From Musa acuminata AAA Group (taxonomy: Eukaryota > Streptophyta > Magnoliopsida > Zingiberales > Musaceae), in contig NC_088337.1 in NCBI RefSeq assembly GCF_036884655.1, forward strand, positions 31,474,501 through 31,538,500: a stretch of 64,000 nt of DNA. The letters are read 5' to 3'. The position numbers and the translations under genes are program-made. Shown here piece after piece: positions 39,001 to 51,799 of the stretch. A model generated the notes under the pieces. It did no database searches. It had not been told where the DNA came from and saw nothing but the letters and a program-made list of their open reading frames with translations. How positions within the stretch are numbered: position 1 is the stretch's first letter; every line of letters begins with the position of its first letter.

Positions 39001-42000
39001 GTACCAGATCGAGATTTAAATTTTTGCACTACATAATTATATATCTATTAGTCTTGTGTTGCAACCTTATATATTTTTGCTAACTTGTGAAGCTCATAAT
39101 CATTCAACACACCACTTTCATAAGATATTGTGTATTTAGCTTTGCAATGAATCTTGAACTGTTTGCAAATATACTTGTTAGAAGAATTTATGCCTATGAT
39201 TCTGCCATGAATTTATTTGGCAGGTTTGTGTGGCCTCGTGATCTATGTTATGTGCGTTATTGGAGACGTAATGATGATGGAAGTTATGGTGAGAATGTTA
39301 GTCTCATTTGTTTTTCGTTCGTAACATGCCTTGATGTTTGCCATTGTTAGGAATCCCAAAAATTGATTGTAGGTTCTTGCAGTTGTTTTATTCCGATCAA
39401 GGGAGCATGTAAATTGTAGTCCACAGCCAGGATTCGTTAGAGCCCATGTTGAGAGTATATTTCCACGTGCTTTGTTCCTTTAAAAACATTTGTTATTTAT
39501 TTGTATATGCACTTGTCTATTGTATTGTAAATATTTTCAGTTATTTGAAAATGTAATTAATTATTTTCTTTCTCAAGGTGGGGGTTTCAAAATTTCCCCC
39601 CTAAAAACTCGCAATGGAAGACTGCGGACACAAGTACAATATCTTATGCAAATTGATCTGAAAGGATGGGGCGTTGGTTATTTCCCATCATTTCAGCAAC
39701 ATTGTTTGATTCAGATGTTGAACAGTGTTGCTGGTACTGATCCTCTCTAACTATAATAATTTAATTGGTTCTCTATTTCATAGCAGGTCTTTATTGATAC
39801 ATGTTTTGACTTGATTTATATTTTTCTTTTCGCTTTTCTTTTAAAACAACTTTACTTTTGATTATTAATGCTGTTTAGTTGCTTAGCATGCATTGTGGTT
39901 CATAATTACTTTGCCCGAGAATTTTTTCCTGTTCAGTTAGGGGATAAGTAGAAGAAATTTTTTTATTCTAATAGAATGTATTGTTCAACAAGTTATGCTC
40001 ATTCTGGTTTGATACAACTGATTCCTAGTTTTGGTATAGTTGGATTATTTCTGCAAACTCTGTGTTTATATATATTGGAATAAAAAGTTGTCCTAAGCCT
40101 GAAATAGTCAGGTACCTGATTTTTTTTTTCTAAATTATCTCATCTAGGGATGGTAAAACAAGAATAGTCAATATGTTTATAACAGATAATTGCATTGTCA
40201 TGACAGTATGGCTTGTTATTGTGTTGTTCAGTATAAAATAGACTATAGAAAGTCAGAAACAATGAGCATATATTTACTAATTAAGTTCTGATCATAAAAT
40301 ATGCTGCTGGTTACATGAAAAGGTATTTCCCTGAAATGGCCAACTGAAATCTTAAATAAGTAAAAGCAATCTAAGCATGCATTATGTGATGAATGTAGGT
40401 ACGTGAAGGTAGAGTTATGGTTTTATTTGATGTATGTTGTTCATAAAAATCAATTTGATAGGAAAGGGAGAGAATATGATATTATCATTTTTTAGTGGGT
40501 GTTCGCCAACTGAAAAAACTGAGACAGGTGGATCGGTGGCAAGAGGGAAGTGTAAGTCTACTATAAGAAACAGAAAAGTAGAATGATAAATTTGGAAAAT
40601 GAGTAAATTTAGGTTTCATAACTTTTGAACTAAAAGTTGTACTCTTGTTCCACCCTCCCCTTGAAATAGTTATATTCATATGGCGTAAAATATAAATACT
40701 TTAAATGGTGAATGAGAACATTTAATTAGCTCATGGTCTGATTTCAACTAAAACTGTGATTTAAGAGATAATCATATATGTGTCACTGGGTATTTTCATT
40801 TAGCATAATTAGGATCTCACAATTTTTTTGCTGATTTCAAAATCTTATTTCATATACTTAATATAACATGGTATTCAATCCATGAAGTTTATATTCAAAG
40901 TTTAAATGTGAACGAAACTATTTAGATGGTTATCCTTACTAACAAAAGATTTCAAATCCGAAGAGTCACTTAGGTACAATGAGAGGATGACTCAGAAGAA
41001 CAGATATCTCACTAAGAACAAGTCAAAATCCTAATGCAAAAAAGATTTATGCAAGGCATGTACTTATGCCAATAGAATGTCCTTGTAATTGTACTAATAT
41101 TCTTGTTACTGCAGAACGATTTCCTAGTTGAACACTACCATTGTCTATCACTTTTGGCTAGTTGAATTGTTACACCTTGGTTTAGTCCGCATTGAAAGTT
41201 GGTTAAAAGTTAGATTGACGTGTAGACGTTTGATGGGCTGTACCACTATTAATTTGGACTTAAGCATTTTGGATCATTGGTTCACACTCAACAACCCTTA
41301 TCCTATCAGATCGGGTGATGACATTAATATTCTAGTATTTTCCTAATTCTTTTCCAAGTAATGCATTTAAGAGTATTGTCCTTGTGTAGTATCCTTGAAT
41401 TTTTTAACTTTATATCTGAAGTTTACATTGTATTTTCTTCATAGTCACCGTCTAAAAGAGCCCATAAGACTTGAACTTCAATTAATAGAAATGTTACCAA
41501 ATAAATGATGCTGATATGGATGTTACTTTCTCTCCTGAAATATTGTAACAATGATTAGACATCAGGTCTTAATTGTCCGCTAGACATTGTAACTCCCAGG
41601 GTAGCAGCGAATTCTAGTTTGTTTCAGTTGCTTCAGCAGTGCATAGGATGTCATAACTCAAGTAAATTTCTTGCTTCAACATATGATCACATTGCCCATG
41701 GTATCATATATTTCTTCTGCAACATATGCTGCCTTGATAATTAGCGAACAAAGAAGACCTTTTTGTGATATACTTTTGCCGGCTAGAAAAAGATATATTT
41801 GCTGCATATGTGCATTGTTCTCTTTATCTTCTAATGTTTTAATTTTTAATAGATAACCACTTGAGTTAGTTGATCAAAGTTACTGCTTACTAACTATTAT
41901 AGCTATCGGTGTCTTCTAATGTTCTGATGAGTGCTTACACCTTTTCTTATGGCAGGGCTCCGTGAATGGTTCTCCCAAACAGATGAAAATTATGATGTCT

Positions 42001-45000
42001 CAAAGATGCCATTGATGGTCAATATGACTGCAGAAACAGCTCCTATTAAGAAGGATAGGAAAAGGAAAACACAGGAAAATTCTGTTCAGCCGAATTCTTC
42101 ACAGTATCAAATGCATGGTGCTAGCAGACATCATGTAATGTTGGATGAAGACTCTGATGATGATGAAGATTATAAAATTCCAGAACCTGAACAAGAGGTT
42201 GGAAGGCTGCTACTATTAGTGACTTTGTGTTAATATTTTTTCCTTATTTGTATTGATGACAGTGTTACAATGTCTGCAGGTTTATCCAATCAAACTTGAA
42301 AATGAGATTAATAAGGCTGGTTTGTATATTATGTTTACCCATTTCATAATTTCGTAATTGAGATTAAAGTTGTGCTGGTTCCTAATAGTTGTATTCTGAA
42401 TTCCTTTAGTTTTGGGTGAGGAACCTTCAGCTTCAATTGATTTATCAGGATTTTCTGGCAACTTACGGCGTGATGACCTTGACAAAAGCCGTAATTGTTG
42501 GAGAATATCTGATGGGAACAATTTCAGAGTTCGAAGTAAACAATTCATATATGACAAGACCAAGGTCTCATTATGCTTTTCTATATTGTGTATAGTTGGT
42601 TTTGGATCTCATTAAATGATACTTTAGATCTTGCTATTAAAATTTCTACTCTGTGGATTGCAGATTCCTGCAGGAAAGCATCTAATGGAGCTTGTAGCTG
42701 TTGATTGGTTCAAGGATGTCAAGCGAATCGACCATGTTGCTAGGCGAAAAGGTTGTGCAGTCCAAGTAAGCATCTCTTCTGCAGCATTATAAGCTTAATA
42801 TTTCATTATTTTTTTGCTCCTGTTGGGAGACTGAAGATTACTAAATTGCTATTTATTTAATCTGCATTTTAGTTTTGTTTGTTATAAAAGTTTTATGAAT
42901 GGCATTGAGGTTCAGTAGCTCGATACTGACTATTTGTCTAAGTTTCTCTTTAAATATTATTTGTTCAATTATAAAAATTTCTTATTGAAATTTCTGAAGT
43001 TAACCAATACAACGGTGATCATCCAGTCATTCTGAAATCTTGAAATGAGCAGTTAGAGTGTTCTTGAGGAAATATTATAACTCTAATGGCTGATAAGGGC
43101 CTGCAATTTGTTTGGAACAATTGCATTTTTCATATTATGACAAAAGAGGAAGTATTCTATTTAAGAACAATCTCATAGATTCAAATTTTAACTAACGATG
43201 ATTACTTATCCTCAAAGGCGACTGCTCCAAAGCAACTACCTGATTTTTTTTTTAGAAAGCTACCCATGTTCTGTATAATTTTTATCCATGATCTCTCTGC
43301 AGTGGATCCGACTAGCTGGTTGATATTACACGTACTTGGACAGTAATGATATCAAAACTTCTTTAGAGTTTCTGGATTTTGCGTTAGCTCAATATCAGTT
43401 CTTGCAGCTAAAAGAGAGCAGCATATAATGAAGCTAATATGGAAGTCCTTAATGTTTAATGTATCTAATTATGGACTTGTGGAATGTCATCTTCTATCAG
43501 GTAGATAGAAGAATTTTCTAGTTCTAAGAATTCAGTAGCTAGAACTCCAGTACACACTATCTATTTTTGAGCCATATTGAATTGTATTTAGAAAAACAAC
43601 TTGTAGATTTTCCAGGAATGTACATTTGGTGTTAGAATACTTTTCATATCCAAATTTATATGAAATTCTAGTAGATGGAACACTCTTCTGAGGCTAATTA
43701 AGATCAGAGTTTTGTTGTTTAAATCCTTAGAGATGTCTTTGCACATGGAATACCAAAGTAAAGCATGTGAGGGGAAAGAAGGTTGGTGTCAGATGTGGCT
43801 TTTACAAACATGCCTTCAATTTGAGAAAAGGCCTCCCAGCTATTAATTTTAGTAATTAAACTAATAATTAAATAATTTTACACTAAGGAAAATAGGGAAA
43901 TCATTCATACATGAGCCCCTTGGGCTCACAGCCTCTTATCAAGGGGCTGTGGGAACAAATTTTATCTTGTCACCTCACTAAAACCCGCTAAAAGAAACAC
44001 TGGAACTCCTTCAATTTTAATAGTAAAATTGCTCCTCTAACCTATCTATTCTTGCATTGGGACTAGAATAATAAATATGCTATTAGAACTCTTTTGACTG
44101 ACTAATCTAGCTACCACAAATAAATGGCAAATATTAATAGAAAAATGAAAAGTCTATTATATTACTACTAGAGGTTGTAGAGGCTTATTTAGCTCTCTAC
44201 TTTCCCAATTTTGTTTAGAAGTTTGCTAAGAAGGGATTTTTGGAGATCCAACCACAATAGGATTAAGCTGTTCACTCCCAAAATCAAAGAGACCTTCTTG
44301 ACTTCCCTGAACCAGCTTAGGAGACAGAACTCTTGACATACTGTATGCTTCTCTTTTTTATTGAATTCTATTCAATCCATTTGTTTAATGGTTGTTCCAA
44401 GTTGTCCCGAGCTACTGTCATAATTGATCCATATTTGGGTTTTTTTAGTGACAAAAAAGTTTAATCTAGGGCCAAATAAGCCTTGGCCATGCTCAGGCAG
44501 ATGGGAGCAGGCCTGATGCTGAGCCATGTGATAGCAGTTGATTGTTGTTGTCTACTTCTTAACTTCTTATAATTTTATGCAGTGCTTACTGTTTCTAGTT
44601 ACATTGATTATAGCAATAAATATTTTGATATGGATCCAGTCTACCAGCATGGTATGCTGGCATACTATGGCATCCTTCTGCTAGGGTAGGAGAGTGGGCG
44701 CCAGGGGGCGGTGGTGGTGCGCGGAGGTGGGGAGGGGGAGAGGGAGGAAAGGAAAAAGGGAGAAGAGGAGGAGAGGATGAGAAGAACCAAATATGAGGTG
44801 TGTGGCAAGCAACAGGTGATGGCAGATGGGTGACAACATAGAGAGGGAGACAGACCTGCAAGTTATGAGCCATTATAGTCATGAGGGCCTAAAAAAAATA
44901 TTCGGATAAAAAACATGCTGTTTGAAGAAAAAGGGACCAGACTATCTGAAATGGGATGGTCAGTGTCTCGGTGCCCAATAGGACTGGTAAATACTGGTCA

Positions 45001-46956
45001 GTACAGACTGGTTCCAATGAGATTGAATCCCCTGGATTGTGACATTTAGTTTTTTTTTATATGACACATCAATGTGGATAATATATAAGGTTGAATCTCC
45101 AATTTTCTTATTTCATGATGGGTGTAACATTTCTTATTTGATCCTAAAAGCATAAAATATGAATTTATTCTTCTTTTTTCATGGTGTAAGATCAGAGCCC
45201 AAAGGAGTGATTTGTGGTAAACATTTTGTGATCAAAATTTATTGTTTCTTATTTAGCGGGGAAGCAAGACTTACCAGTCTTCCAAGCTATTATTTCTCTG
45301 AAAACTAACAATTTCGCATTGAAACCCTTTTAAGCATATTTCTAATATGCTGTAAGGGAAGTCTGAATATTAACTAGTTTATTCTATACGAATTTCTAGG
45401 AATTTGTCTGTTGGCTGCTTCTATAAGCTAAAAACAAGATCAATCCTCATCTAACTGTTTTTATCTTTTTCATTCTTTTAGATTTTACTTGTCCAACTCA
45501 GTTTGAAAAAAGTTTTTGTACATATGAACTGCAATTCAGCATTCACTGATTCACTTTTAATATTTCAGTAAGTTCTGATCCCAACTACAAATCCTTCCAT
45601 TTTTCTTGCTTGGTATCGTATAATGACTGACACTGCACTATATAGTTGAGGCCAAGGTTACTGCCTGATGTAGAGGCTAATGTTGCCCACAGTAATGAGG
45701 ATAAACTTGTCATGATTCGTATTGTGTCAATGTATATGAGGGCCAATTTTTACAAATGGTCAATACATCTAATCTGTTATGCCTGAGTTAGCTGAAAGCA
45801 ATAGCAAAATGCCAGTTGGCTTTATTTGCTGGATCATCAGTTAACTATCTCTAACTGTGGTTTGGCATTTAGGGAAATGCAGTTTAATAGCTGGGTTACC
45901 GGTAATCCCAAAAGCTTTAAGTTTAGGAAGGGACCCGATTTATATTAAACTCTAACATCTCATCTTATCTACAAATGGGATTAGGCGTGACATAAAACTG
46001 AACCCAAGAGCATGGTACAAGCCAATTAAAGAGAAGTGTATTGTACAAATTATAGTTAAACATCGTGAAATATAAAGGTGCAAATACAAGAGTCAAACTC
46101 AATCTGTTTTTATACCTGATAAATATTTTGAATGTGTTATCGATACTCCCAAAAGCTTAAGTTATTAGGAAATGACCCAATATATATTAAACTTGAACGC
46201 ATGCATTAAGTTCTTTCTTCATGATTTTTACATGAAATATTATACTTGTAAAATTAAGGTTTTTTTGTTAGAATATCTTTAATAACTGACTGGTTATTAT
46301 TGAAATGCAGTTTAATAGTTTAAACATTTTGTATATATTTGCTTTGAAATACAATTTACATATGTTCTCATATCAGGCACCACAAAAAATAAAATTGAGG
46401 TTTCACTGTTAGGTTCTTAGTTTTACTTTGGAAATGTAGGTTGCCTCCGAGAAGGGACTATTCTCATTGGTGATAAATGTGCAAGTAAGCTTCCATTCAT
46501 TTCAAAATATATTATTGTTTAACATATTTCCTCTGTTGATACTAATTGACTCTTGTTTGCTACTTGAGTAGTGGTATAAAGCAAATGTGATCTCAGATAT
46601 AATCTTGTATGGTATTTGTGTAATTGTTAAGATCTCAAATATATCAATTACAAAATTATAGTTCAATAATTCAGATGTGAATGCATTGGTCATTCTCGTG
46701 TAGGATAAAGTATGATCTTAAGAACTTTTAAAAGATCTACGTGCTGTGAAAGATCTGCATCTTAGAATTGTTTGGTTTCTGGGTCTCTATAATGTGGTAT
46801 GAAAGTCGATACACAGTTACACATATATTCCTGAGTTAATTCTTAAATATGTGACGTATGCATTTCTAAAAATTGTTCCTTTAGTTGTAAATCAGCTTGA
46901 CAGGAGAATAGGACAGTCCTAGACTTGTCTGCTTGTTATCTGCATCCTTGAACATT

Positions 46957-47008
<52 letters not shown>

Positions 47009-49702
47009 GCTAAGGTTATAGTTTATCAGAGATTGTGTAGCATCTCCAAGCAAATTCAAGATTTTAGGCAACAGATGGTTATTTTGTTAATGCAAATTCT
47101 TTTTTCTGGGTGTCTGAAGACTCTGAAGTAGTGTGAGAAATGAATTTCATGTTATTTGCAGGTTCCAGCTTCGACTCATTATAGTATGGTCTTCTACTTT
47201 GTGTCAAAACCACTGGTTCCTGGATCACTACTGCAGCTTTTTGTTGATGGTGATGATGAGTACCGAAATAGTAGGTTCAAGCTTATTCCAGCCGTTCCCA
47301 AGGTTGTCATCTTCTTCAAGAAGCTTTTAATCTCTGTCCTACTTAAGCCGATCAAATCTGAATCATGAAGTCAAATTACACAAGTACACAACAATGTCTC
47401 TATTATTAGTTTTTTTAGGATATGTTTCCTCACGCTAAGTGGGATTTCATCAAATGACATGAGATAGCCTGTAAGGCTTCCCTGCAACATGTAGGCGATG
47501 CATTTTAGTTCTAGTACATTTCTGTGCAGGGCTCCTGGATTGTGCGCCAGAGTGTTGGAAGCACTCCCTGTTTATTAGGTAAAGCAGTTGACTGTACGTA
47601 CATTCGTGGACCAGATTACCTGGAAGTAAGTTACCACAGGAAACTATTGTCTCTAATGTCCATTGCAGTGTTGGAAAAAATTGAATTCTAAATCAGAGCT
47701 AATACGTACATGATGACTAACAGTCATTATCTGGTGCAGATTGATGTCGATATTGGTTCTTCTACGGTGGCTAATGGCGTTTTGGGGCTTGTTTTTGGTG
47801 TGATTACAACATTAGTAGTTGACATGGCTTTTCTTGTGCAGGTACTCCTATATCCTAAATAGATACACCACATCATATAATGGCATACATACTTTTATGT
47901 TATTGACATTATTAGAAAAGATGAAGTTGAATTCTCCTATTAACAGTGATTTAAAAAGTGTTATGCGTCAAAAGACGCCAAGGTCCAAAAATGTTCGAGG
48001 CGCTAGGCACTCGCCCGAGTAAAGTGAAGCGCTAAAATATAAAAATATATAATATAATTAATAAATATAATTATTTAAATAAAAAATATGATATTAAATT
48101 AAGAAAATCTTGTTAAATCACAATATCACATTAACAAAAGTCTCAAAATTCAAAACAATAACAATAATTTCAAATAAATAAAATTAATAATATTAAAATT
48201 AAAATACTATATTAATCTAATAAATAAAAATACTATTACTAGTATATAGTTAACAGTATACTATTAATATACTATTAACAGTATATTATTGAAGTGAGAA
48301 GAGTGAGTAAGAGGAAGATTGAGGTTGCTGACTAAGAGTAGCGACAACGACAGTGGGAGCGGGAGTGGCGGGCGACGACAGTGGTTGCAGCAGCGGGAGT
48401 AGTGAGCAGCTACAGTGGTAACGGTAGCAGCAAGCAATGACAGCAGAAGCAGGAACGACGAGCAGCGACAGTGGCAGCGGAAGCGGCGAGCGGATTGGGA
48501 AGTTGCGAGAGGAAGGCTGATATCGGTGCTTTAGTTGGTTCGATTGAACCAATTAAAGCTCTGGAGATCGAACCAGACCTAAAACGTTGGTTCGGTTGCT
48601 TGGTTTAACCCGAGCACTCGCCCGAAGCACTCGACGCCTGGGCTCGGGCGAGCACTCGAGCACTTACTGAAATCACTGCCTATTAGTTTGCTTGAGTTGA
48701 GAGATGTTATTGCACAAATATATTCGGATGATTTGGTCCTATTAACAGACATCGGTGAGCAGAGCCAAAGTATTTGGTCTCTCTTACGGGGGTTATTTGG
48801 TGTAATCTCCATTCAATTTTCATGTATCTGTTTGCATGCCATCAAAGTCGATGGTTGCACAATCATGCAAAAAAAGTGCTGATTTGTACCAATATATCGA
48901 TCAACTATTTGTATGTTATGTACTAAGTTGTACCAAACCGTATCAAGCATATTAACACATTGGTACATGGGAGTGTATTAATGTATCGCTCGTACCGATC
49001 TCTTATTGGACCGGTATATACCCTCGTACCGAGCGGTATACTGCAGTGTACTTTTCTTATATCTAAATCAAAATTTAATATTGTCCTCTAGTGAAAATTT
49101 TATTTTTCTATTTGTCACATTCACATCGCAAGTTTTTCTGTTGAAAACCTTTTTTTGACGGAAGGACATGAAACAAATGATTTCATTTCTCCATCTTGCA
49201 TTGAGTTGTCATTCACTATGAAAATTTAGGCTTAGAAATAATGCAAATTCCTGCTTGTTGATTAAATAAGCACAATAAGGCAGTTATAAGCTTATAATTA
49301 TCCTGGCCTAGCAAGATTGCTCGCTTGGTTGCCTTATCATAAATGACTAATTGTCAGTATCCACCAACTAGTTGGAGCTGGTCCTTCTGAGCTTGAGACC
49401 ACATCTTGAACTTGTTTTAGCAATGACAACCTTGGCAAGGAATTCAGCACCGAATTCATAGGTCTGATATCAGAACAAAATGAAGCGTGAACTAATTCCT
49501 TTCCTCTTGAAAGAAAACAAATTGATGCTGTAAAATTTTTATGATTTTCTACATATGTCTTCTTTGATTAGTGATGCTTTGTTCACAGGCAAACACTTAT
49601 GAGGAGCTTCCGGAACGGCTTATCGGTGCTGTCCGTGTATCCCATGTGGAGCTGTCATCTGCTCTAGTACCAGTTCTCGAAGCGAGTGATCCCAATGTAT
49701 AA
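30992..49702 (+). CDS. EDR2: EDR2-type protein: PH, START and DUF1336 domains (22 exons)
   Basis: Exons: 30992-31129, 31296-31370, 32079-32132, 33377-33442, 34375-34478, 35528-35595, 35695-35811, 35954-35994, 36084-36184, 36263-36358, 39224-39288, 39383-39454, 39578-39733, 41956-42197, 42280-42319, 42410-42564, 42664-42765, 46440-46484, 47162-47302, 47530-47625, 47740-47841, 49589-49702. All use GT-AG and join to one open frame of 2190 bp, 729 residues (Arabidopsis EDR2 is of similar size). The PH domain spans residues 1 to about 111 ([20 protein letters not shown]). START runs about 190-385 ([39 protein letters not shown]). A Lys-rich then acidic linker is about 385-490. DUF1336/EDR2_C is about 505-725 ([35 protein letters not shown]). 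Arabidopsis EDR2 binds PI4P, sits on endomembranes and restrains salicylate-dependent cell death and powdery mildew resistance. EDR2 versus close EDR2-like paralogues is not settled. Confidence 0.95.
32757..33250. repeat. Diverged tandem duplication around a TA/TATG microsatellite (EDR2 intron 3)
   Basis: The block from about 32757 (cttttatttccttttgcaaa, cttggccctccttgatgta, ctggaag) recurs at about 33090-33175 with many differences. The intervening microsatellite (32860-33025) is made of TA and TATG units on both phases. The following phrase (gtgttgtagacagttgctttgtaaaatt-like) also occurs twice. This is an old direct duplication of about 330 bp whose first copy carries the expanded repeat. 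Confidence 0.75.
36359..39223 (+). other. EDR2 intron 10 (2.9 kb) contents
   Basis: The largest internal landmarks are three tandem 381-bp units at 37326-38469 and, after them, a short direct repeat (aattagttgct then ctgctataatctagg) at about 38686 and 38786. A region rich in ggtaccaa/actggtc words follows at 38830-39010, resembling the GTACC-rich short elements in other introns of this window. No coding frame is supported. Confidence 0.6.
37326..38469. repeat. Triplicated 381-bp unit in EDR2 intron 10
   Basis: Three head-to-tail copies lie at 37326-37706 (381 bp), 37707-38088 (382 bp) and 38089-38469 (381 bp), each starting ggaattggatgaattgcgag and ending gaagggaagc(g/a)accatta. The copies differ at only a handful of bases (for example gaggtgat against gaggcgat, and cgtcaatct against cgccaatct). 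The unit does not encode anything I recognise. The near identity implies very recent amplification. Confidence 0.95.
42766..46439 (+). other. EDR2 intron 17 (3.7 kb) contents
   Basis: No gene seen. It has a purine-rich tract at about 44723-44790, a GTACC/actggt-type repeat fragment at about 44940-45010, and a perfect 9-bp inverted repeat (AGCCCCTTG / CAAGGGGCT) near 43914-43948. A phrase shared between about 45905 and 46145 (cccaaaagctt, then gacccgat/caat, then tatattaaact) resembles ends of old LTR sequence. Confidence 0.5.
46956..47008. repeat. TA microsatellite (EDR2 intron 18)
   Basis: Interrupted TA/TTTA repeat of about 50 bp, intronic. Confidence 0.9.
47936..48686. mobile_element. hAT-type MITE in the last EDR2 intron
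   Basis: The element at 47944-48678 (735 bp) starts CAGTGATTT and ends AAATCACTG, a hAT-like terminal inverted repeat. It is flanked by an 8-bp duplication with one mismatch (cctattaa at 47936-47943, cctattag at 48679-48686), as hAT transposition makes. Just inside the ends are inverted GCG/CTCGCCCGAG-rich stretches. The middle is AT-rich followed by an agcagcgacagtgg-type simple repeat (48330-48500). There is no transposase, so it is non-autonomous. The frame at 48286-48552 on the minus strand is a repeat artefact. Confidence 0.85.
48880..49060. repeat. GTACC-rich repeat fragment (EDR2 intron 21)
   Basis: The words ttgtaccaa, ctcgtaccgatc, ggaccggtat and cgtaccgagcggta cluster here, as in the inverted-repeat element in the superoxide dismutase intron at 57859-58650. 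Probably a fragment of the same or a related short element; no ends found. Confidence 0.5.
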
Positions 49703-50250
49703 GCTGTTGGCTGACAGTATTGGATTCATTGTTCCCACGCGTAGCGGTGTTTCTTCACCACCTTATACAAGTGAATCATTCTGGTTTTACTTCCAACTCT
49801 CCGATCTTGCAAGTCTTTGCCCTTTTGTATTATCGGATGACGAAAGGGACTCCGTTATTTTGTCACCGACTTACTGCGTTGGAGGGCTACGGATAATAAA
49901 CCATTGATGGTTTGCATATGGAAGTGTAGATTGACTACCTATTAAGAGTTCATATCACCCCAGCGATCAGGTTCGTGTACTATCAACTCCAAGTATATTC
50001 ATAGTCCCTCCTATTTACTAATGATGTTGCCTAGAGAGAGCATCGGGACCACTAAGCTTGACGAGTTCAAAGCATCCGTATGCGCTTTCTATGAGGGGTT
50101 TCCCCGTAACTTGTCATCGTTTTCTTTTACATCTTCTTTGACATCAGGTCGACGGTACTTCGAAGGTTCCAAGTCAAGTCATCAGGTCGATGTTGCGCTA
50201 CGGCCGTCGCCTACCAATCCATATTAGATGAGCATCCAACTATATTAATC
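49703..50250 (+). other. EDR2 3' flank and spacer
   Basis: Likely EDR2 3' untranslated sequence, then spacer up to the PGG-domain gene. A 73-codon frame at 49686-49907 overlaps the EDR2 end and is not convincing. Confidence 0.45.
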
Positions 50251-51515
50251 ATGGAAGAATCAGAATCATCATCATCATCTTCATCTTCATCTCCGATGTC
50301 TGGGCAGACGCAGATTCCCATCAACGTTGAGATAGGTCAGATGGGCAACGCCGCGCCACACCAGCAAAAGAACCAAGAAGAGAGCGCCACAGCCGCGGCC
50401 GCAGCCGCAGCCGCAGCCGCAGCAGGACCATGGCTGGGATCACAACGACAGCAACACTGTTGGTGGTGGCGACGCTCATAACCGAGCTCACCTATCAGTT
50501 GGGAACCAATCTCCCAGGCGGGTACTACCAAGATGACAGCAACGGGCACGTGGCCGGCGACTCCATCCTGCGCGACAAGCACCGCAACAGGTACTGGGTT
50601 TTCATGACGGCAAGCTGGATGGGGTTCGGCAACTCCATGCTCATGACGCTCGCCCTGCTCACCGGGGTGGCCGTCTCCTCCCGCCTCGTTCGCTGGCCCT
50701 TCGCCGTGGCCTACTCCAGCCTTGTGCTCGCCTTCATCTCGTCGCAAGCCAATACCTGGTTGGTCATGGACCTCCTGATCTGGCTCTTCGTCCTCGTCCG
50801 ATTACTTCAGTGTGTTGCTATTGTAATTGCTCTGAATCGATTAACCCATCCGCCATATTATCTGTTGCGGGAAACAACTTTAAGCCATGGTCTCGGGGCC
50901 AACGCGGCTTGGTTCGGACCCGGTCGACGAGGGGATCTTTCTGAGTCGGGCTTCGACGAACGTCTAGGTCGGGAGCGTGCGGGGTCGTCGGCTCCTCCGG
51001 GAGGTGTTCCCTCGTTCGGTGGCCTAGCGGGAGCTCGTCGTCGTCTTCGTACCTGCACAAAAGTCGGGTCGGAAGCTCGGCCCGACCCCTCCGACGATCC
51101 AGTCAGTGGAGGTGGAGGGGGTTTTGAGTGGAGAAGTAGAAGTTGCTCTCTCCTTTCGTTTAGAACTCTGGGGTATTTGTAGATGAATTTGATGTTACCT
51201 GATGTGGCTGTTTGCAGGGGCAGGACAGTACCTCTCGTGGCGTCTGACATTGCCACTGGGGTTGCGTGGAGAACCGTACTACCGCAGGGTATGGGCACGC
51301 CTCGATCGACGTGCTCCTTTGCCTCGATCGAGCACACGGAGTCAAATGCTGAAGTTGTTGGCTGAGAGCTGGTGATGTTGGCGCACATCAAGTCGGCATT
51401 AGTGCTTGCTTCCTCGGGCGGTGCGTCCACCTGGCGTGACTGACATCGTGACGCGTCACGTTACCATTTTCGCCCCTATCATTATCGTCTGTTGTTTTCT
51501 CCGTAATATGGATGG
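50251..51515 (+). pseudogene. PGG-domain membrane protein gene, 3' end split by a solo LTR
   Basis: The frame at 50430-50862 has a clear PGG domain: LLVVATLITELTYQLGTNLP followed by GGYYQDD, DSILRDKHRNRYWVFMTA, then two or three more hydrophobic segments. This is the C-terminal membrane domain found in plant ankyrin proteins, but no ankyrin repeats precede it. The likely N-terminus (ATG at 50251, Ser run, then a poly-Ala tract) lies in another frame, so a one-base slip near 50395-50428 is implied. A solo LTR sits at 50863-51481. At the empty site the frame would run from Tyr-Tyr into RLLFSP and stop at 51507-51509. With the LTR it reads into LTR sequence for about 106 extra residues to a stop at 51180-51182. 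Whether a protein is still made is unknown. Confidence 0.7.
50858..51486 (-). mobile_element. Solo LTR of the gag-only family (TTATC target duplication)
   Basis: The LTR spans 50863-51481 (619 bp; starts TGTTGCGG, ends CCCTATCA on the plus strand) between TTATC at 50858-50862 and 51482-51486. It aligns with the LTRs at 16834 and 20030 but is more diverged. Its TATA position reads TATTTGTA (plus), a damaged box. It arose by recombination between two LTRs of one inserted element. Confidence 0.92.
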
Positions 51516-51799
51516 CACTCTTATGTATTGGTTGCGTCCCTCCCTGACAACGTCAATACATGTACCAAAATATAGCCTAATGTTGTTCGGCCTCACCAAT
51601 TTCTACACTACAAAATCCAGATGAACCATCCGTTTTGCACTGAACTGTGAGAAGAAAGTGACTTGCATTCAATCGATAGGCACAACGATATTTTGACATC
51701 TCTACGCGACACACTTCCCCTCCTCTCGCCCTCTGAAGGTATGATGAGATGGGGAAAGGATAGTGAGGGATTTGCTCTAAGGAAGCTGAATTAGTACAG

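Noticed and set aside
39490..39750. EDR2 exon 13 region as a separate 86-codon gene
   Set aside because: It is intron plus exon 13 of EDR2; the exon joins in phase to exons 12 and 14.
48286..48552. 88-codon minus-strand frame in the hAT-type MITE
   Set aside because: Encoded by the agcagcgacagtgg simple repeat.
50251..50481. Stand-alone 76-codon Ser/Ala-rich gene
   Set aside because: Its end overlaps the PGG frame; better explained as the out-of-frame N-terminus of that gene.
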